The translations under genes were made by a program, and so were the position numbers. A stretch of 61,945 nt of DNA from assembly GCA_949841355.1 (NCBI GenBank), contig CATKZP010000019.1, forward strand, positions 1 through 61,945, written 5' to 3'. Of the stretch, positions 24,622 to 32,499 are shown one piece after another; the first letter of the stretch is position 1, and every line of letters starts with the position of its first letter. The notes beneath the pieces were generated by a model that had not been told where the DNA came from, did not search any database, and was given only the letters and a program-made list of their open reading frames with translations. Source of the DNA: an uncultured Oscillospiraceae bacterium. GTDB lineage: Bacteria > Bacillota > Clostridia > Oscillospirales > Oscillospiraceae.

Positions 24622-24945
24622 ATGTCCGCTGAGTACATGCACATCGGCATCCCCATCACCAACCGCAAGCCCAACATGGTCTATAACGAGGGGGCCAAGT
24701 TCTGGGTGAGCAATGTGGACGACTACGACTACAAAATCGAGTACCTGAAGTTTGAGGAGGGCACCCCCTTCCCCGAGGAGATCCATCGCCATCCCCATGT
24801 GGCCTACAAGGTGGACGACCTGGAGAAGTACGTGGCCGACGCGGACAGCGTGATCTGCGGCCCCATGCAGGCCAACGAGAAGGGCGACCGGCTGGCCTTC
24901 GTCTGGAAGGACGGCGCGATTCTGGAGCTGTACCAGGAGGCGTGA
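24622..24945 (+). CDS. VOC-superfamily (glyoxalase-like) protein
   Basis: A 107-aa single-module protein: MHIGIPITNRKPNMVY, then YKIEYLKFEEGTPFPEEIH and HPHVAYKVDDLE, ending AFVWKDGAILELYQ. The pattern and length fit a VOC fold that dimerises to make a metal site (His in HPH, Glu in LELY). It may isomerise or detoxify a dicarbonyl or keto-sugar of the pathway. AAGGAGG precedes the ATG. Confidence 0.75.
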   Translation: MSAEYMHIGIPITNRKPNMVYNEGAKFWVSNVDDYDYKIEYLKFEEGTPFPEEIHRHPHVAYKVDDLEKYVADADSVICGPMQANEKGDRLAFVWKDGAILELYQEA

Positions 24946-24979
24946 CGGCGCCGCGCCGGGCGGTTAGAAGCAGGAATGA

Positions 24980-25021
24980 CGGATGCCTCCGGCTGTGAGC
25001 GGCCGGGGGCATCCGTGTTTT
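24980..25021 (+). terminator. Terminator of the dha-type operon
   Basis: CGGATGCC with GGCATCCG outer stem, inner CCGGC/GCCGG pairs, then TGTTTTG. Confidence 0.75.
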
Positions 25022-25054
25022 GTGAGGTTGGGCAAAAAAATATGAAAAAAACTC

Positions 25055-25082
25055 TTGACATATGTGGAAGAAGATATATAAT
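25055..25082 (+). promoter_or_regulatory. Promoter and BlaI-type operator
   Basis: TTGACA, 16-bp spacer, TATAAT: near-perfect. The -35 overlaps the palindrome ACATATGT, the core of BlaI/MecI operators (TACANNTGTA), so BlaI would block its own promoter. Confidence 0.75.
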
Positions 25083-25118
25083 TGAATTGTAGCAATGTGA
25101 CTGGAATGGGAGATTAAT

Positions 25119-25505
25119 GTGAAACTAACAAGAAGCGAATTGGAAATTATGGAAACCCTTTGGCAGGCGGAACGCCCGCTGGCGCGGTTCGAGATCCTGG
25201 AGCAAAGCGTCGCGCCCAGCTGGAGTCCGAGCACAATTCACATTCTGCTGAACGGTTTGCTGAAAAAGGGGGCGATACGTGAGGCAGGATTTATCAAGAG
25301 AACCAAAACGTATGGGCGGCTGTACGCCGTGAATCTCTCCAGGGCGGAGTATTATTCCGATATTCTATTCCGGGGGAAAGACGCGCAGTCCATCCCGGCA
25401 TACTTTTCCATGCTGCTGCAAAGCGACGAGCTGACCACGGACGTGGTGGACGAGCTGGAAAAGCTGCTGGCTGAGCGGAGAAAGGAATTAGAATCCGGGG
25501 AATGA
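25119..25505 (+). CDS. BlaI/MecI-family repressor
   Basis: A 128-aa repressor: winged helix (LTRSELEIMETLWQ, STIHILLNGLLKKGAI) and a C-terminal dimerisation helix (DELEKLLAERRKELE). BlaI proteins bind ACA/TGT dyads and are cut when their BlaR1 partner is activated. GTG start at 25119. Its stop overlaps the BlaR1-like start as ATGA. No beta-lactamase or PBP gene is adjacent, so the controlled trait is open. Confidence 0.9.
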   Translation: MKLTRSELEIMETLWQAERPLARFEILEQSVAPSWSPSTIHILLNGLLKKGAIREAGFIKRTKTYGRLYAVNLSRAEYYSDILFRGKDAQSIPAYFSMLLQSDELTTDVVDELEKLLAERRKELESGE

Positions 25506-26653
25506 TTTCCACTGCCTCCGTACTCAGCGCGTTGGTTCTCTACAGCGCCGTGCTGGCCGGTGTGTGTCTGCTGCGCCGGCAAACCTTTTTTCTGGAAAAG
25601 TGCGGCGTTTCCTTTTTGATGCTGGCGTCCGTGTTCGCAATCGGACGGCTGCTCCTGCCAATTGAAATTCCGGTTACCTACGCGGTCCGCTCGTGGAGCG
25701 TGCTGGGCGTTGTCCAGCGATTTCTTCGTGATCACCCAGCTGTGGAACAGGGCTTGCTGGCCATATGGGGCGCCGGCGCGGTTGTGGCGGTGGGATGGGA
25801 CGTTTTCGTCTTTGTCCGCGCCCGCAGAAGATGCCGGACCTACACCATTGTGGACGACGAGACTGTGCGCAGGGCCGCCGCGCGGCTCAATGTGGACTGC
25901 CCGGTGATGGTGACGCCCGACGTGGAGGTGCCTTGTGCGGCGGGGATTTTCCGGCACGTCATCTATCTTCCCCCGGCGGAGCTGCCCGAGTGGGAGATCG
26001 AGATGATTTTGGCCCATGAGGCCCAGCATATCCGCAGCCACGACGGGAAAATCAAGCTCTTCGTGGGCCTTTTGACGGCGGTGATGTGGTGGAATCCTAT
26101 CGCCCAGATCTTCCGAAGAGAGGCCGGGAGGCTGCTGGAGCTGCGCTGTGACGCAAAGGTCACGCGGCACATGGATAAGCGTGGGCAGACTCAGTATCTG
26201 ACCATGCTTCAGCACATGGCCGATCGGATTGTGTCCAAGCGGCGTACGCCCGCGCTGGCGCTGGACGAATCCCAGGCGGTGAGCAGAGACACGTTCATCA
26301 AGCAGCGCTTCAAGGTAATTCTCGCCTACGACGGCAAGCCTCCGCGACGCGTGAGTGTTATGACGCGGGCTGCGATGCTGGCCGTATTTTGCGTATCCTA
26401 TCTAGTCATTGTTCAACCGGCGGAGCTTGCGCCGGCTGAAAATTTTCAAAACGATTCAAGAACAGTTTACGAAGAAGAATATGAGGGCCCTGAGAATTAT
26501 ACGGGGAAGTACAGTAGCTTTATTATTAAAGGGTCCGATGGTCGATACCAATTATTTGTTAACTATGAATTCAGTAGGTACATTTCTGAGGACGAACTCG
26601 ATTCAGAGAAGTATAAGGATTTGCACCAGTTCGAGGAGGCTATGCAAGAGTGA
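25502..26653 (+). CDS. BlaR1-like M56 membrane metalloprotease sensor
   Basis: A 383-aa protein with N-terminal membrane helices, the zinc protease motif MILAHEAQHI (HEAQH) near residue 173, LELRCDAKVTRHM downstream, another membrane helix near 290, and a short extracellular tail rich in Tyr and acidic residues. There is no penicillin-binding sensor domain as in true BlaR1, so the signal is not evidently a beta-lactam. Base composition falls in the last 80 codons. Confidence 0.88.
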   Translation: MISTASVLSALVLYSAVLAGVCLLRRQTFFLEKCGVSFLMLASVFAIGRLLLPIEIPVTYAVRSWSVLGVVQRFLRDHPAVEQGLLAIWGAGAVVAVGWDVFVFVRARRRCRTYTIVDDETVRRAAARLNVDCPVMVTPDVEVPCAAGIFRHVIYLPPAELPEWEIEMILAHEAQHIRSHDGKIKLFVGLLTAVMWWNPIAQIFRREAGRLLELRCDAKVTRHMDKRGQTQYLTMLQHMADRIVSKRRTPALALDESQAVSRDTFIKQRFKVILAYDGKPPRRVSVMTRAAMLAVFCVSYLVIVQPAELAPAENFQNDSRTVYEEEYEGPENYTGKYSSFIIKGSDGRYQLFVNYEFSRYISEDELDSEKYKDLHQFEEAMQE

Positions 26654-26883
26654 AGCAACGCATTCTGAGATCAATCGCAGCACTGCTGTGTGCCCTGACC
26701 CTGTTTGCGACGGGCATTGCTCCGGCCTATGCCTATACGCCCCCCAGCGATGAGGGCGGGATATCCACCCATGCGGAGCAAGTGTGCTGGTATTTCCGTA
26801 CCAGGGACGGCGTGCGGGAAATGCGCCTGTGGTCCATTACAAACGGGAGATGGATCACCGACTGGGTTCCCTGTCCGGAATAA
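26650..26883 (+). CDS. Small exported protein, 77 aa
   Basis: GTG start overlapping the protease stop as GTGA. A signal peptide (ILRSIAALLCALTLFATG, cleavage after AYA) is followed by a mature part of about 48 residues with two Cys and many Trp: CWYFRTRDGVREMRLWSITNG, ending WITDWVPCPE without the charged tail of an anchored protein. Tightly coupled to BlaI/BlaR1, so it may be the output or the ligand of the sensor. I do not recognise a named family. Confidence 0.75.
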   Translation: MKQRILRSIAALLCALTLFATGIAPAYAYTPPSDEGGISTHAEQVCWYFRTRDGVREMRLWSITNGRWITDWVPCPE

Positions 26884-26904
26884 GTCGATACGAAACCTTT
26901 AGTC

Positions 26905-26937
26905 CGGCGGCATTTTTAAAATGCCGCCGCTTATTTT
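26905..26937 (+). terminator. Terminator of the BlaI/BlaR1 operon
   Basis: CGGCGGCATTTT-TA-AAATGCCGCCG followed by CTTATTTTTG. Confidence 0.8.
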
Positions 26938-26948
26938 TGCGAAACCGC

Positions 26949-26977
26949 TTGACAAATTTAAAACCAGGAAGTAAAAT
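26949..26977 (+). promoter_or_regulatory. Promoter of a small RNA or leader
   Basis: TTGACA, 17-bp spacer, TAAAAT, with no coding sequence before the terminator at 27130-27169. Confidence 0.7.
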
Positions 26978-26983
26978 TTATTT

Positions 26984-27169
26984 GCAGATTATACAATTAT
27001 AATCTGTTTGATATGCACACGGCTGCCTTGCAGCCAGGGAATTGGACCGGACGGGTGGAAACTGCATCCGTCTGGCTGAAATGGGGCTGGTACAAAGCCT
27101 TCGGAGCACAGTGATATGGATGGAATGCAGCAGGCCAGACCTAAGGAGAACTAGGTCCGGCCTGCTTTT
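26984..27169 (+). ncRNA. Structured small RNA or riboswitch-like leader, about 186 nt
   Basis: Between a good promoter and a terminator lie CAGATTATA/TATAATCTG, GGCTG-CCTTG-CAGCC, an 11-bp stem CCGGACGGGTG/CATCCGTCTGG (one G-U), and GGCT/AGCC, then the terminator GCAGGCC(AG)ACCTA/TAGGT(CC)GGCCTGC with TTTT. The word TGCAGC in the terminator arm can pair with GCTGC near the 5' end, which would allow switching. No protein frame fits. It does not match 6S, SRP, tmRNA or a riboswitch core I know. The next gene is a XRE regulator 108 bases on. Confidence 0.5.
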
Positions 27170-27276
27170 GCCATTTTCCAGGGGGTCGGAATTTGGATGA
27201 TAAAATCGAAATCCGTATTGCAGTACGTGGCATGATGAGCTTCTTTTGTATATGATCTATCAAGAGGGGTTTAAAA

Positions 27277-27501
27277 ATGCCTGAAACAGACGTGTTAGCA
27301 AAACGGGTAAAAGCATATCGAAAAGGACGCTCGAAAAATCAGCCCGACCTGGCGTGGGAGATGGGACTAAGCACCGAGGAAATCAGCCTAATTGAACGAG
27401 GAAAGACCGATCCAAAACTGAGCACGCTGCAAAAAATCGCGGCCCACATGGGCATTACGGTGTCCAGTCTGCTGGAGACCGAACAACAGGAGAGGCGGTA
27501 A
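27277..27501 (+). CDS. XRE-family helix-turn-helix protein
   Basis: A 74-aa protein that is a single XRE domain: AKRVKAYRKGRSKNQPDLAW, EISLIERGKTDPKLSTLQKI, MGITVSSLLE. AAGAGGGG upstream of the ATG. It is 5 bases before a Spo0A-C-like gene, so the two form a unit that may sense and act together in developmental or accessory control. Confidence 0.88.
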   Translation: MPETDVLAKRVKAYRKGRSKNQPDLAWEMGLSTEEISLIERGKTDPKLSTLQKIAAHMGITVSSLLETEQQERR

Positions 27502-27506
27502 CCAGG

Positions 27507-27878
27507 ATGGAGGAACGGCTTTTTCAGGCGGGGGACCTGCTGCGCAGGCTTGGAGTGACGGCAAATTATAAGGGATTTCCCTACACGGCTTACGCCGTGG
27601 CGCTGTGCGCGGAGCGGCCCGAGCTGCTCCTGCTGGTCACCAAGGACCTTTACCCCCAGGTGGCCCGGCAGTATTCCACAACATGGCAGGCGGTGGAGCG
27701 GAACATCCGCACCGTGGTGGGAGTGGCTTGGAGGCGCAATCCCGAGCTGCTGGGCCGCATGGCGGGGGTCGGGTTGGAGGCGAAGCCCCGGTCCGCGGAA
27801 TTTCTCTCCATCGTGACCGCCGGGCTGCAGCGCGCCGGAAGCGGAAAAATCGGCCTCAACGGGGCCGGAATCATATAG
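27507..27878 (+). CDS. Orphan Spo0A C-terminal-like DNA-binding protein
   Basis: A 123-aa protein whose first 90 residues read like the Spo0A effector domain: LGVTANYKGFPYTAYAVALC, then LLLVTKDLYPQVARQY, TTWQAVERNIRTVVGVAWRR and NPELL. Spo0A itself has a receiver domain before this; here there is none, so binding would not depend on phosphorylation. It could compete with or mimic Spo0A at 0A boxes. The last 30 residues are not conserved. Confidence 0.75.
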   Translation: MEERLFQAGDLLRRLGVTANYKGFPYTAYAVALCAERPELLLLVTKDLYPQVARQYSTTWQAVERNIRTVVGVAWRRNPELLGRMAGVGLEAKPRSAEFLSIVTAGLQRAGSGKIGLNGAGII

Positions 27879-27886
27879 ACCGACGA

Positions 27887-27924
27887 AATTGGAGCGGAAG
27901 GGAGCACTTCCGCTCCAATTTTTT
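27887..27924 (+). terminator. Terminator after the XRE/Spo0A-C pair
   Basis: A perfect 14-bp stem AATTGGAGCGGAAG with its complement and six T. Confidence 0.9.
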
Positions 27925-27959
27925 GCGCGGGGAGCCCCCGTAAAAACAGACTATATTTC

Positions 27960-27988
27960 TTGACATCATGATAAAAATGTACTATTGT
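27960..27988 (+). promoter_or_regulatory. Promoter of the phosphorelay operon
   Basis: TTGACA, 17-bp spacer, TATTGT. The start point near 27995 excludes an upstream start codon for the kinase at 27985. Confidence 0.7.
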
Positions 27989-28059
27989 TATGGATGCAAA
28001 AAACTGCCGCGCCCCTTTTCCCGCGCGGGAGGGGAAGTGTGCGGACAGGGGAAGATGAA

Positions 28060-30924
28060 ATGGTAAACTTTGTGATTTTGCTGGAGTGCTTCGGCATATG
28101 CCTGACCTTTGTGGCGCTGCTCTTCCTGCTCAACGGGGACGGCGCCCGGGAGCAGAAGCTGCTGATTTTCATTATGTGCGGCTCGCTGGTGCAGAATGTG
28201 GGCTATCTGCTGGAGCTCACCGCCCCTACCGTGGAGGCGGCCGTGGCGGCGGTGACGGTGGAAAACGTGGGCTCGGCCATGGTCCCGCTGTGCTATTGCT
28301 GGTTCACCTACACCTATTGCTACGCCCGCCCGCCCAAAAAACTGCTGCGGGTGCTGGGGGCCATCAACTTCCTGGTGCTGCCCACCGTGTTTTTCAATTG
28401 GAACGGCCTGTTCTACCAGGAGTTCCAGTGGCTGTCCACCCCGGACGGCTTCCACTATGTGAGAATTTCCTACGGCCCGCTGTATACGCTGTTTATGATT
28501 ACCCGCATAGTGATTCCCTATATCCTCGTCATCCACACCCTGGTGCGGGCGGTCCGCCTGCGCTCCGACCAGCAGGTCAGCCGCCAGTATTGGACGATCC
28601 TGGGCATTACCTGCCTGCCCATGGTGGTGCTTATCGCCTACGTGTTCAAGATCTTCGTGGTGTTTGACCTCACGCCGGTGACGCTGGCCATCTCCATGTC
28701 CATGGTGGTCATCGTGGTGTGGAGCCGCCGCAACTACGATTTCCGCCACCTGGCTGCGGAGAAGGTGCTGGAGAGCCTGGGCGACGGCGTGATCGCCCTG
28801 GACGACCACGACCGGCTCATCAGCTACAACCGGGCTGCGGCCAACATCTTCACCAGCCTGCCCGCCCACAAGCTGGGGGAGGACGTCCGGGTGCTGGAGG
28901 ACTTTCGGGAGGAGATGCTCAACGAAAACATCCCCTGGAGCTTTTCCATCAACGGGCAGCACTATGAGTGCCACAGCAAGCAGATCATGGACGAAAACGG
29001 CCGGAAGCAGGGCTGCGTCATCCTGATTCTGGACATGACCGACATCAAGGCGTACATCAACGAGATCAAGCGGGTGCGCCAGCAGGCGGAAAAGGCCAAC
29101 ATCGCCAAGAGCGAGTTTTTGGCCAACATGTCTCACGAGATCCGCACTCCCATGAACGCCATCATCGGGCTGAACGACATCATCATGGAGGAGTGCGGGG
29201 ACTCCCCCATCTACGCCCACGCCAAGGACGTGCAGTCGGCGGCCAGGAACCTGCTGGCCATCATCAACGACATTCTGGACCTGTCCAAGGTAGAGGCGGG
29301 CAAGATGGAGCTGGTGAATGCCGACTACCACCTCAAGACCGTGGTGGACGAGGTGGTGGGGATGATGGACATGGCCGCCTCCAAGCGCGGGCTCATCATG
29401 AAATACGAGTGCGACAAGGACCTCCCATGCCGCTACCACGGCGACGAGGGGCGGATCAAGCAGATTCTCATTAACATCCTCAACAACGCCATCAAGTTCA
29501 CCAAGGAGGGCTATGTGCGGGCCGTCGTCACCGGCGTGCCGGGCCCGGGGGAGGATGAGGAGCTGCTCACCTTCCGGGTGGAGGACACCGGCTGCGGCAT
29601 CCGGGAAGAGGACCTGGAAAAGATTTTCGAGGACTTCCGCCAGGTGGACTCCAAGCGCAACCGCAGCGTGGAGGGCACCGGCCTGGGGCTGGCCATCGTC
29701 AAGCATCTGGTGGAGCTGATGGGCGGCGGCATCAACGTGGAGAGCGTCTACGGCCAGGGCACCACCGTGTCCATCACCATCCCGCAGAAGATCGTGGACC
29801 GGCGCCCCATCGCGGAGATGCCGGAGGCCCCCCAGGCGGAGCTGGGAGGGGCGGAGCAGTTTACCGCGCCCGGCGTGAAGGTGCTGGTGGTGGACGACAA
29901 CGTCATCAACCGCAAGGTGGCCCGGGGCTTTTTGAAGAACTACGCCTTCGATCTGGACGAGGCGGGCAGCGGGCCGGAGGCCATCGAGCTGGTGCGGGGA
30001 AAGCGGTACGACATTATCTTCATGGACCACATGATGCCCATGATGGACGGCATCGAGGCGGCGGAAATCATCCGCCGGGACTGCGGGGAAAACGGGACCG
30101 CCCCCGCCATCATCGCCCTCACCGCCAACGCCATGGAGGGGATGCGGGAGCGGTTTTTGGACCGGGGCTTCCAGGATTTTATCGCCAAGCCGCTGGACCG
30201 CAGGGAGATGGGGCGGCTGCTGGCGCGCTGGGTGCCGGAGGAGCGCCGCCAGGCCGGGGGCGGACGGGAGCCTGCCGCCGCGCTGGACCCGGCGATATTC
30301 CGGATTGAGGGAATCGACATAGACGCCGCGTCGCGCTATTTTTCCGGCGATGCGTCCGGCTTCCTGGAGCTGCTGGAGCTCTACTACATCGACGGGCGGC
30401 GCAAGACGGAGCTTTTGCGGGAGCTGGCCGGCTCCAACCTGGCGGACTACCGCACGGAGGTGCACGGCCTGAAGAGCGCCGCGGCCAATATCGGGGCCAT
30501 GGAGGTGTCCAACATGGCCCGCGCCCAGGAGAACGCCGCCGCCCAGGGCGATACGGAGTTCATCGCCCGGCAGTTCCCCCGGCTGCTGGAGGAGCACGAG
30601 GCGCTGCTGGAGCGCATCGGGGCGTTTTTGGAGCAGCGGCGGGAGAAGGAGCCCCAGCAGGAGAAGCTCCCGCCCCTGTCCGCCCAGGAGCTGCGGGAGC
30701 GGGTGGCGGAGGCGCTGAGCGAGCTGGAGGATTTTCGCTCCAGGGAGTGCGCCGGAACGGTGGAGGCCCTGCTGCGCTGCGCGCTCCCCGGGGACGTGGA
30801 GGACAGCCTCCGGGAGATACAGGGACAGCTGAAGCTCTATGAGGACGACAATGCCGAGGCGCTTTTGGGCAGGCTCCTGGGCAGGCTTGAAAAGGAGGAA
30901 GGCGAATATGATCCAATCCCGTGA
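28060..30924 (+). CDS. Hybrid histidine kinase (7TM-PAS-HisKA-HATPase-REC-HPt)
   Basis: A 954-aa kinase: about seven membrane helices (1-225, histidine-kinase 7TM type), a PAS-like domain (about 245-340), HisKA with FLANMSHEIRTPMNAI, HATPase (NILNNAIKFT, DTGCGI, GTGLGLAI), a receiver (VLVVDDNVINRK, FMDHMMPMMDG) and a C-terminal HPt (EVHGLKSAAANIG) followed by a coiled helical tail. The phosphate can pass within the protein and on to the receivers encoded downstream. ATG 28060 lies behind AGGGGAAG. First of four overlapping genes. Confidence 0.93.
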   Translation: MVNFVILLECFGICLTFVALLFLLNGDGAREQKLLIFIMCGSLVQNVGYLLELTAPTVEAAVAAVTVENVGSAMVPLCYCWFTYTYCYARPPKKLLRVLGAINFLVLPTVFFNWNGLFYQEFQWLSTPDGFHYVRISYGPLYTLFMITRIVIPYILVIHTLVRAVRLRSDQQVSRQYWTILGITCLPMVVLIAYVFKIFVVFDLTPVTLAISMSMVVIVVWSRRNYDFRHLAAEKVLESLGDGVIALDDHDRLISYNRAAANIFTSLPAHKLGEDVRVLEDFREEMLNENIPWSFSINGQHYECHSKQIMDENGRKQGCVILILDMTDIKAYINEIKRVRQQAEKANIAKSEFLANMSHEIRTPMNAIIGLNDIIMEECGDSPIYAHAKDVQSAARNLLAIINDILDLSKVEAGKMELVNADYHLKTVVDEVVGMMDMAASKRGLIMKYECDKDLPCRYHGDEGRIKQILINILNNAIKFTKEGYVRAVVTGVPGPGEDEELLTFRVEDTGCGIREEDLEKIFEDFRQVDSKRNRSVEGTGLGLAIVKHLVELMGGGINVESVYGQGTTVSITIPQKIVDRRPIAEMPEAPQAELGGAEQFTAPGVKVLVVDDNVINRKVARGFLKNYAFDLDEAGSGPEAIELVRGKRYDIIFMDHMMPMMDGIEAAEIIRRDCGENGTAPAIIALTANAMEGMRERFLDRGFQDFIAKPLDRREMGRLLARWVPEERRQAGGGREPAAALDPAIFRIEGIDIDAASRYFSGDASGFLELLELYYIDGRRKTELLRELAGSNLADYRTEVHGLKSAAANIGAMEVSNMARAQENAAAQGDTEFIARQFPRLLEEHEALLERIGAFLEQRREKEPQQEKLPPLSAQELRERVAEALSELEDFRSRECAGTVEALLRCALPGDVEDSLREIQGQLKLYEDDNAEALLGRLLGRLEKEEGEYDPIP

Positions 30925-31381
30925 GAGGCCCGGCAGAAAACGCATTCTGGCGGTGGATGACGCGGCCACGATTTTATTGCGGATAACGGATGCCTTGGAA
31001 AAATATTATGACGTGATCACGGTGAACTCCGGGGTGCGGGCCCTGCGCTACCTGGAGCGGGTGAAGCCCGACCTGATCCTGCTGGACATCCGGATGACCC
31101 CCAAAAACGGCTTTGATACCCTGCGGGAGATCCGCGACATGAAGAGCCGGGCCGACATCCCGGTCATCATGCTCACCGCCATGGAGGACAAGGACTCCGT
31201 GCTGGAGGGCATCACCCTGGGAATCAGCGACTATATTTTGAAGCCCTTTGCCCCCGACGACCTGCTCAGCCGAATCCGGCGGGTGCTGGAGAGCGGGGAG
31301 GGGGACGGCGCGCAGCCGCAGCAGAGCGGGGAAGAGGAAGGCCCGCGGCCGCAGCAGAGCATAGGGGGCGTTGAGGAATGA
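30908..31381 (+). CDS. Stand-alone receiver protein
   Basis: A 157-aa protein: receiver domain (ILAVDDAATILL, LILLDIRMTPKNGFD, PVIMLTAMED, ILKPFAPDD) with an acidic Gln/Pro tail holding a repeated QPQQSGEEEG/RPQQSIGG unit. It overlaps the kinase end by 17 bases. No output domain, so it acts as a phosphate relay or by protein contact. Confidence 0.9.
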   Translation: MIQSRERPGRKRILAVDDAATILLRITDALEKYYDVITVNSGVRALRYLERVKPDLILLDIRMTPKNGFDTLREIRDMKSRADIPVIMLTAMEDKDSVLEGITLGISDYILKPFAPDDLLSRIRRVLESGEGDGAQPQQSGEEEGPRPQQSIGGVEE

Positions 31382-31890
31382 ATACCGCCATGACCAGAGA
31401 GGAATTGGAGAAGATTCTGGACCAGGCCCTTCAGGATGTGACGGAGCGGACCGCCGGCGTGCGCCTTTCCCAGGGGGAGCAGCCCCTGGGAAAGGACCTG
31501 TGCACCGTCCACATCACCTTTGACAAGGGCTTCGGCACCAGCCTTACGCTGTGCGCCGACACCGGGCTGCTGGTGCGCATGGCCCGCAACTCCTTTCACG
31601 AGGAGGCGGTGACGCCGGAGGACCTGGAGGAGTTCAGCAAGGAATATCTCAACGTGCTGTGCGGCAAGATCACGGGGGCGATGTTCCGGGCGACCCAGGT
31701 GCCCGCCCATTTCGGCACCCCGGTGTTTTACCACGGGCGGTATGAGCCGGAGGGACAAGAGGCCCAGTTCATTCTCACCTATTCTGATGAGCACAGTGAG
31801 GGCGCGCAGCTGATCCACCATGTGCCCTGCGCCCAGGAGGACGCAGGCGCGCCAAAGCAGACCGAACAGGAAGGGGATTTGATCAGATGA
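31378..31890 (+). CDS. CheX-like phosphatase domain protein
   Basis: A 170-aa protein with the CheX/CheC-type fold: FSKEYLNVLCGKITGAMFRA resembles the CheX active helix (ExxNxxxG). CheX proteins remove phosphate from CheY. Here a CheY-like gene overlaps its end, and a receiver protein precedes it, so it probably resets this phosphorelay. The N-terminal 50 residues and the acidic tail are less conserved. Starts by ATGA overlap. Confidence 0.75.
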   Translation: MNTAMTREELEKILDQALQDVTERTAGVRLSQGEQPLGKDLCTVHITFDKGFGTSLTLCADTGLLVRMARNSFHEEAVTPEDLEEFSKEYLNVLCGKITGAMFRATQVPAHFGTPVFYHGRYEPEGQEAQFILTYSDEHSEGAQLIHHVPCAQEDAGAPKQTEQEGDLIR

Positions 31891-32249
31891 GCAAGCGAGT
31901 GATGGTAGTGGACGATTCCCGGCTGGTGCGGGTCCAGTTAGAGGATGTGCTGGCAGGGACGGATTACGAGGTCGCGGCCTACTGCCGCAGCGGGGAGGAC
32001 GCCATCGAGCAGTACGCCTCGGTGCAGCCCGACCTGGTGACCATGGATATTATCATGCAGGGCATGGACGGGCTGGACGCGGCGAAGATCATCCTGCAAA
32101 ACCACCCGGAGGCCAGAATTGTGATGGTCTCGTCCCTGGCCTACGACGACACGTTCGAGCGGGCCAAGGCCATCGGCGCCAAGGGCTTTGTGGATAAGCC
32201 CTTTCACCAGGAGCAGCTGCTCAGGGTGTTTGAGCAGGCGCTGGCCTAG
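31887..32249 (+). CDS. CheY-like single-domain response regulator
   Basis: A 120-aa receiver: VMVVDDSRLVR, DLVTMDIIMQGMDGLD, VMVSSLAYDD, KGFVDKPFHQEQLL. It resembles clostridial CheY. Overlaps the CheX-like gene as ATGA and ends the operon. It may link the upstream kinase to motility, since a diguanylate cyclase-PilZ operon lies just beyond. Confidence 0.92.
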   Translation: MSKRVMVVDDSRLVRVQLEDVLAGTDYEVAAYCRSGEDAIEQYASVQPDLVTMDIIMQGMDGLDAAKIILQNHPEARIVMVSSLAYDDTFERAKAIGAKGFVDKPFHQEQLLRVFEQALA

Positions 32250-32250
32250 G

Positions 32251-32409
32251 GCTCGTTTGAAAATTGCCAACATGCCCAAACGACAGGTCTTTTTCCGCCA
32301 TATGTCGTTGATTTGACTTGAAATACACAAAGTATTTCCGCGTCAAATCGCCTTGTCTGGCGAAAAAATCCCTTGCCGCCGGGCGCATCGTCAATTTTCA
32401 AACAGCGCC
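32251..32409. repeat. MITE-like repeat element, about 159 bp
   Basis: GTTTGAAAATTG (32256-32267) and CAATTTTCAAAC (32392-32403) are perfect 12-bp terminal inverted repeats, extended by GGC ends. Inside is a second dyad, GATTTGAC with GTCAAATC. There is no frame. It looks like a non-autonomous repeat dispersed in this group of genomes; copy number cannot be seen here. Confidence 0.6.
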
Positions 32410-32446
32410 TAGGGAAGGCCCCCTGCGGGACAGTTCAAGCAAAATA

Positions 32447-32484
32447 AAAGCCGGGCGGGAAGCGTGAGCTTCCCGCCCGGCTTT
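32447..32484. terminator. Bidirectional terminator between convergent signalling operons
   Basis: A perfect 17-bp stem, AAAGCCGGGCGGGAAGC, loop GTGA, with A/T ends on both sides. Confidence 0.85.
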
Positions 32485-32499
32485 GCGCTGCTTGGGGTG

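Noticed and set aside
25119..26653. Beta-lactam resistance locus
   Set aside because: The BlaR1-like protein has no penicillin-binding sensor domain and no lactamase or PBP gene is adjacent.
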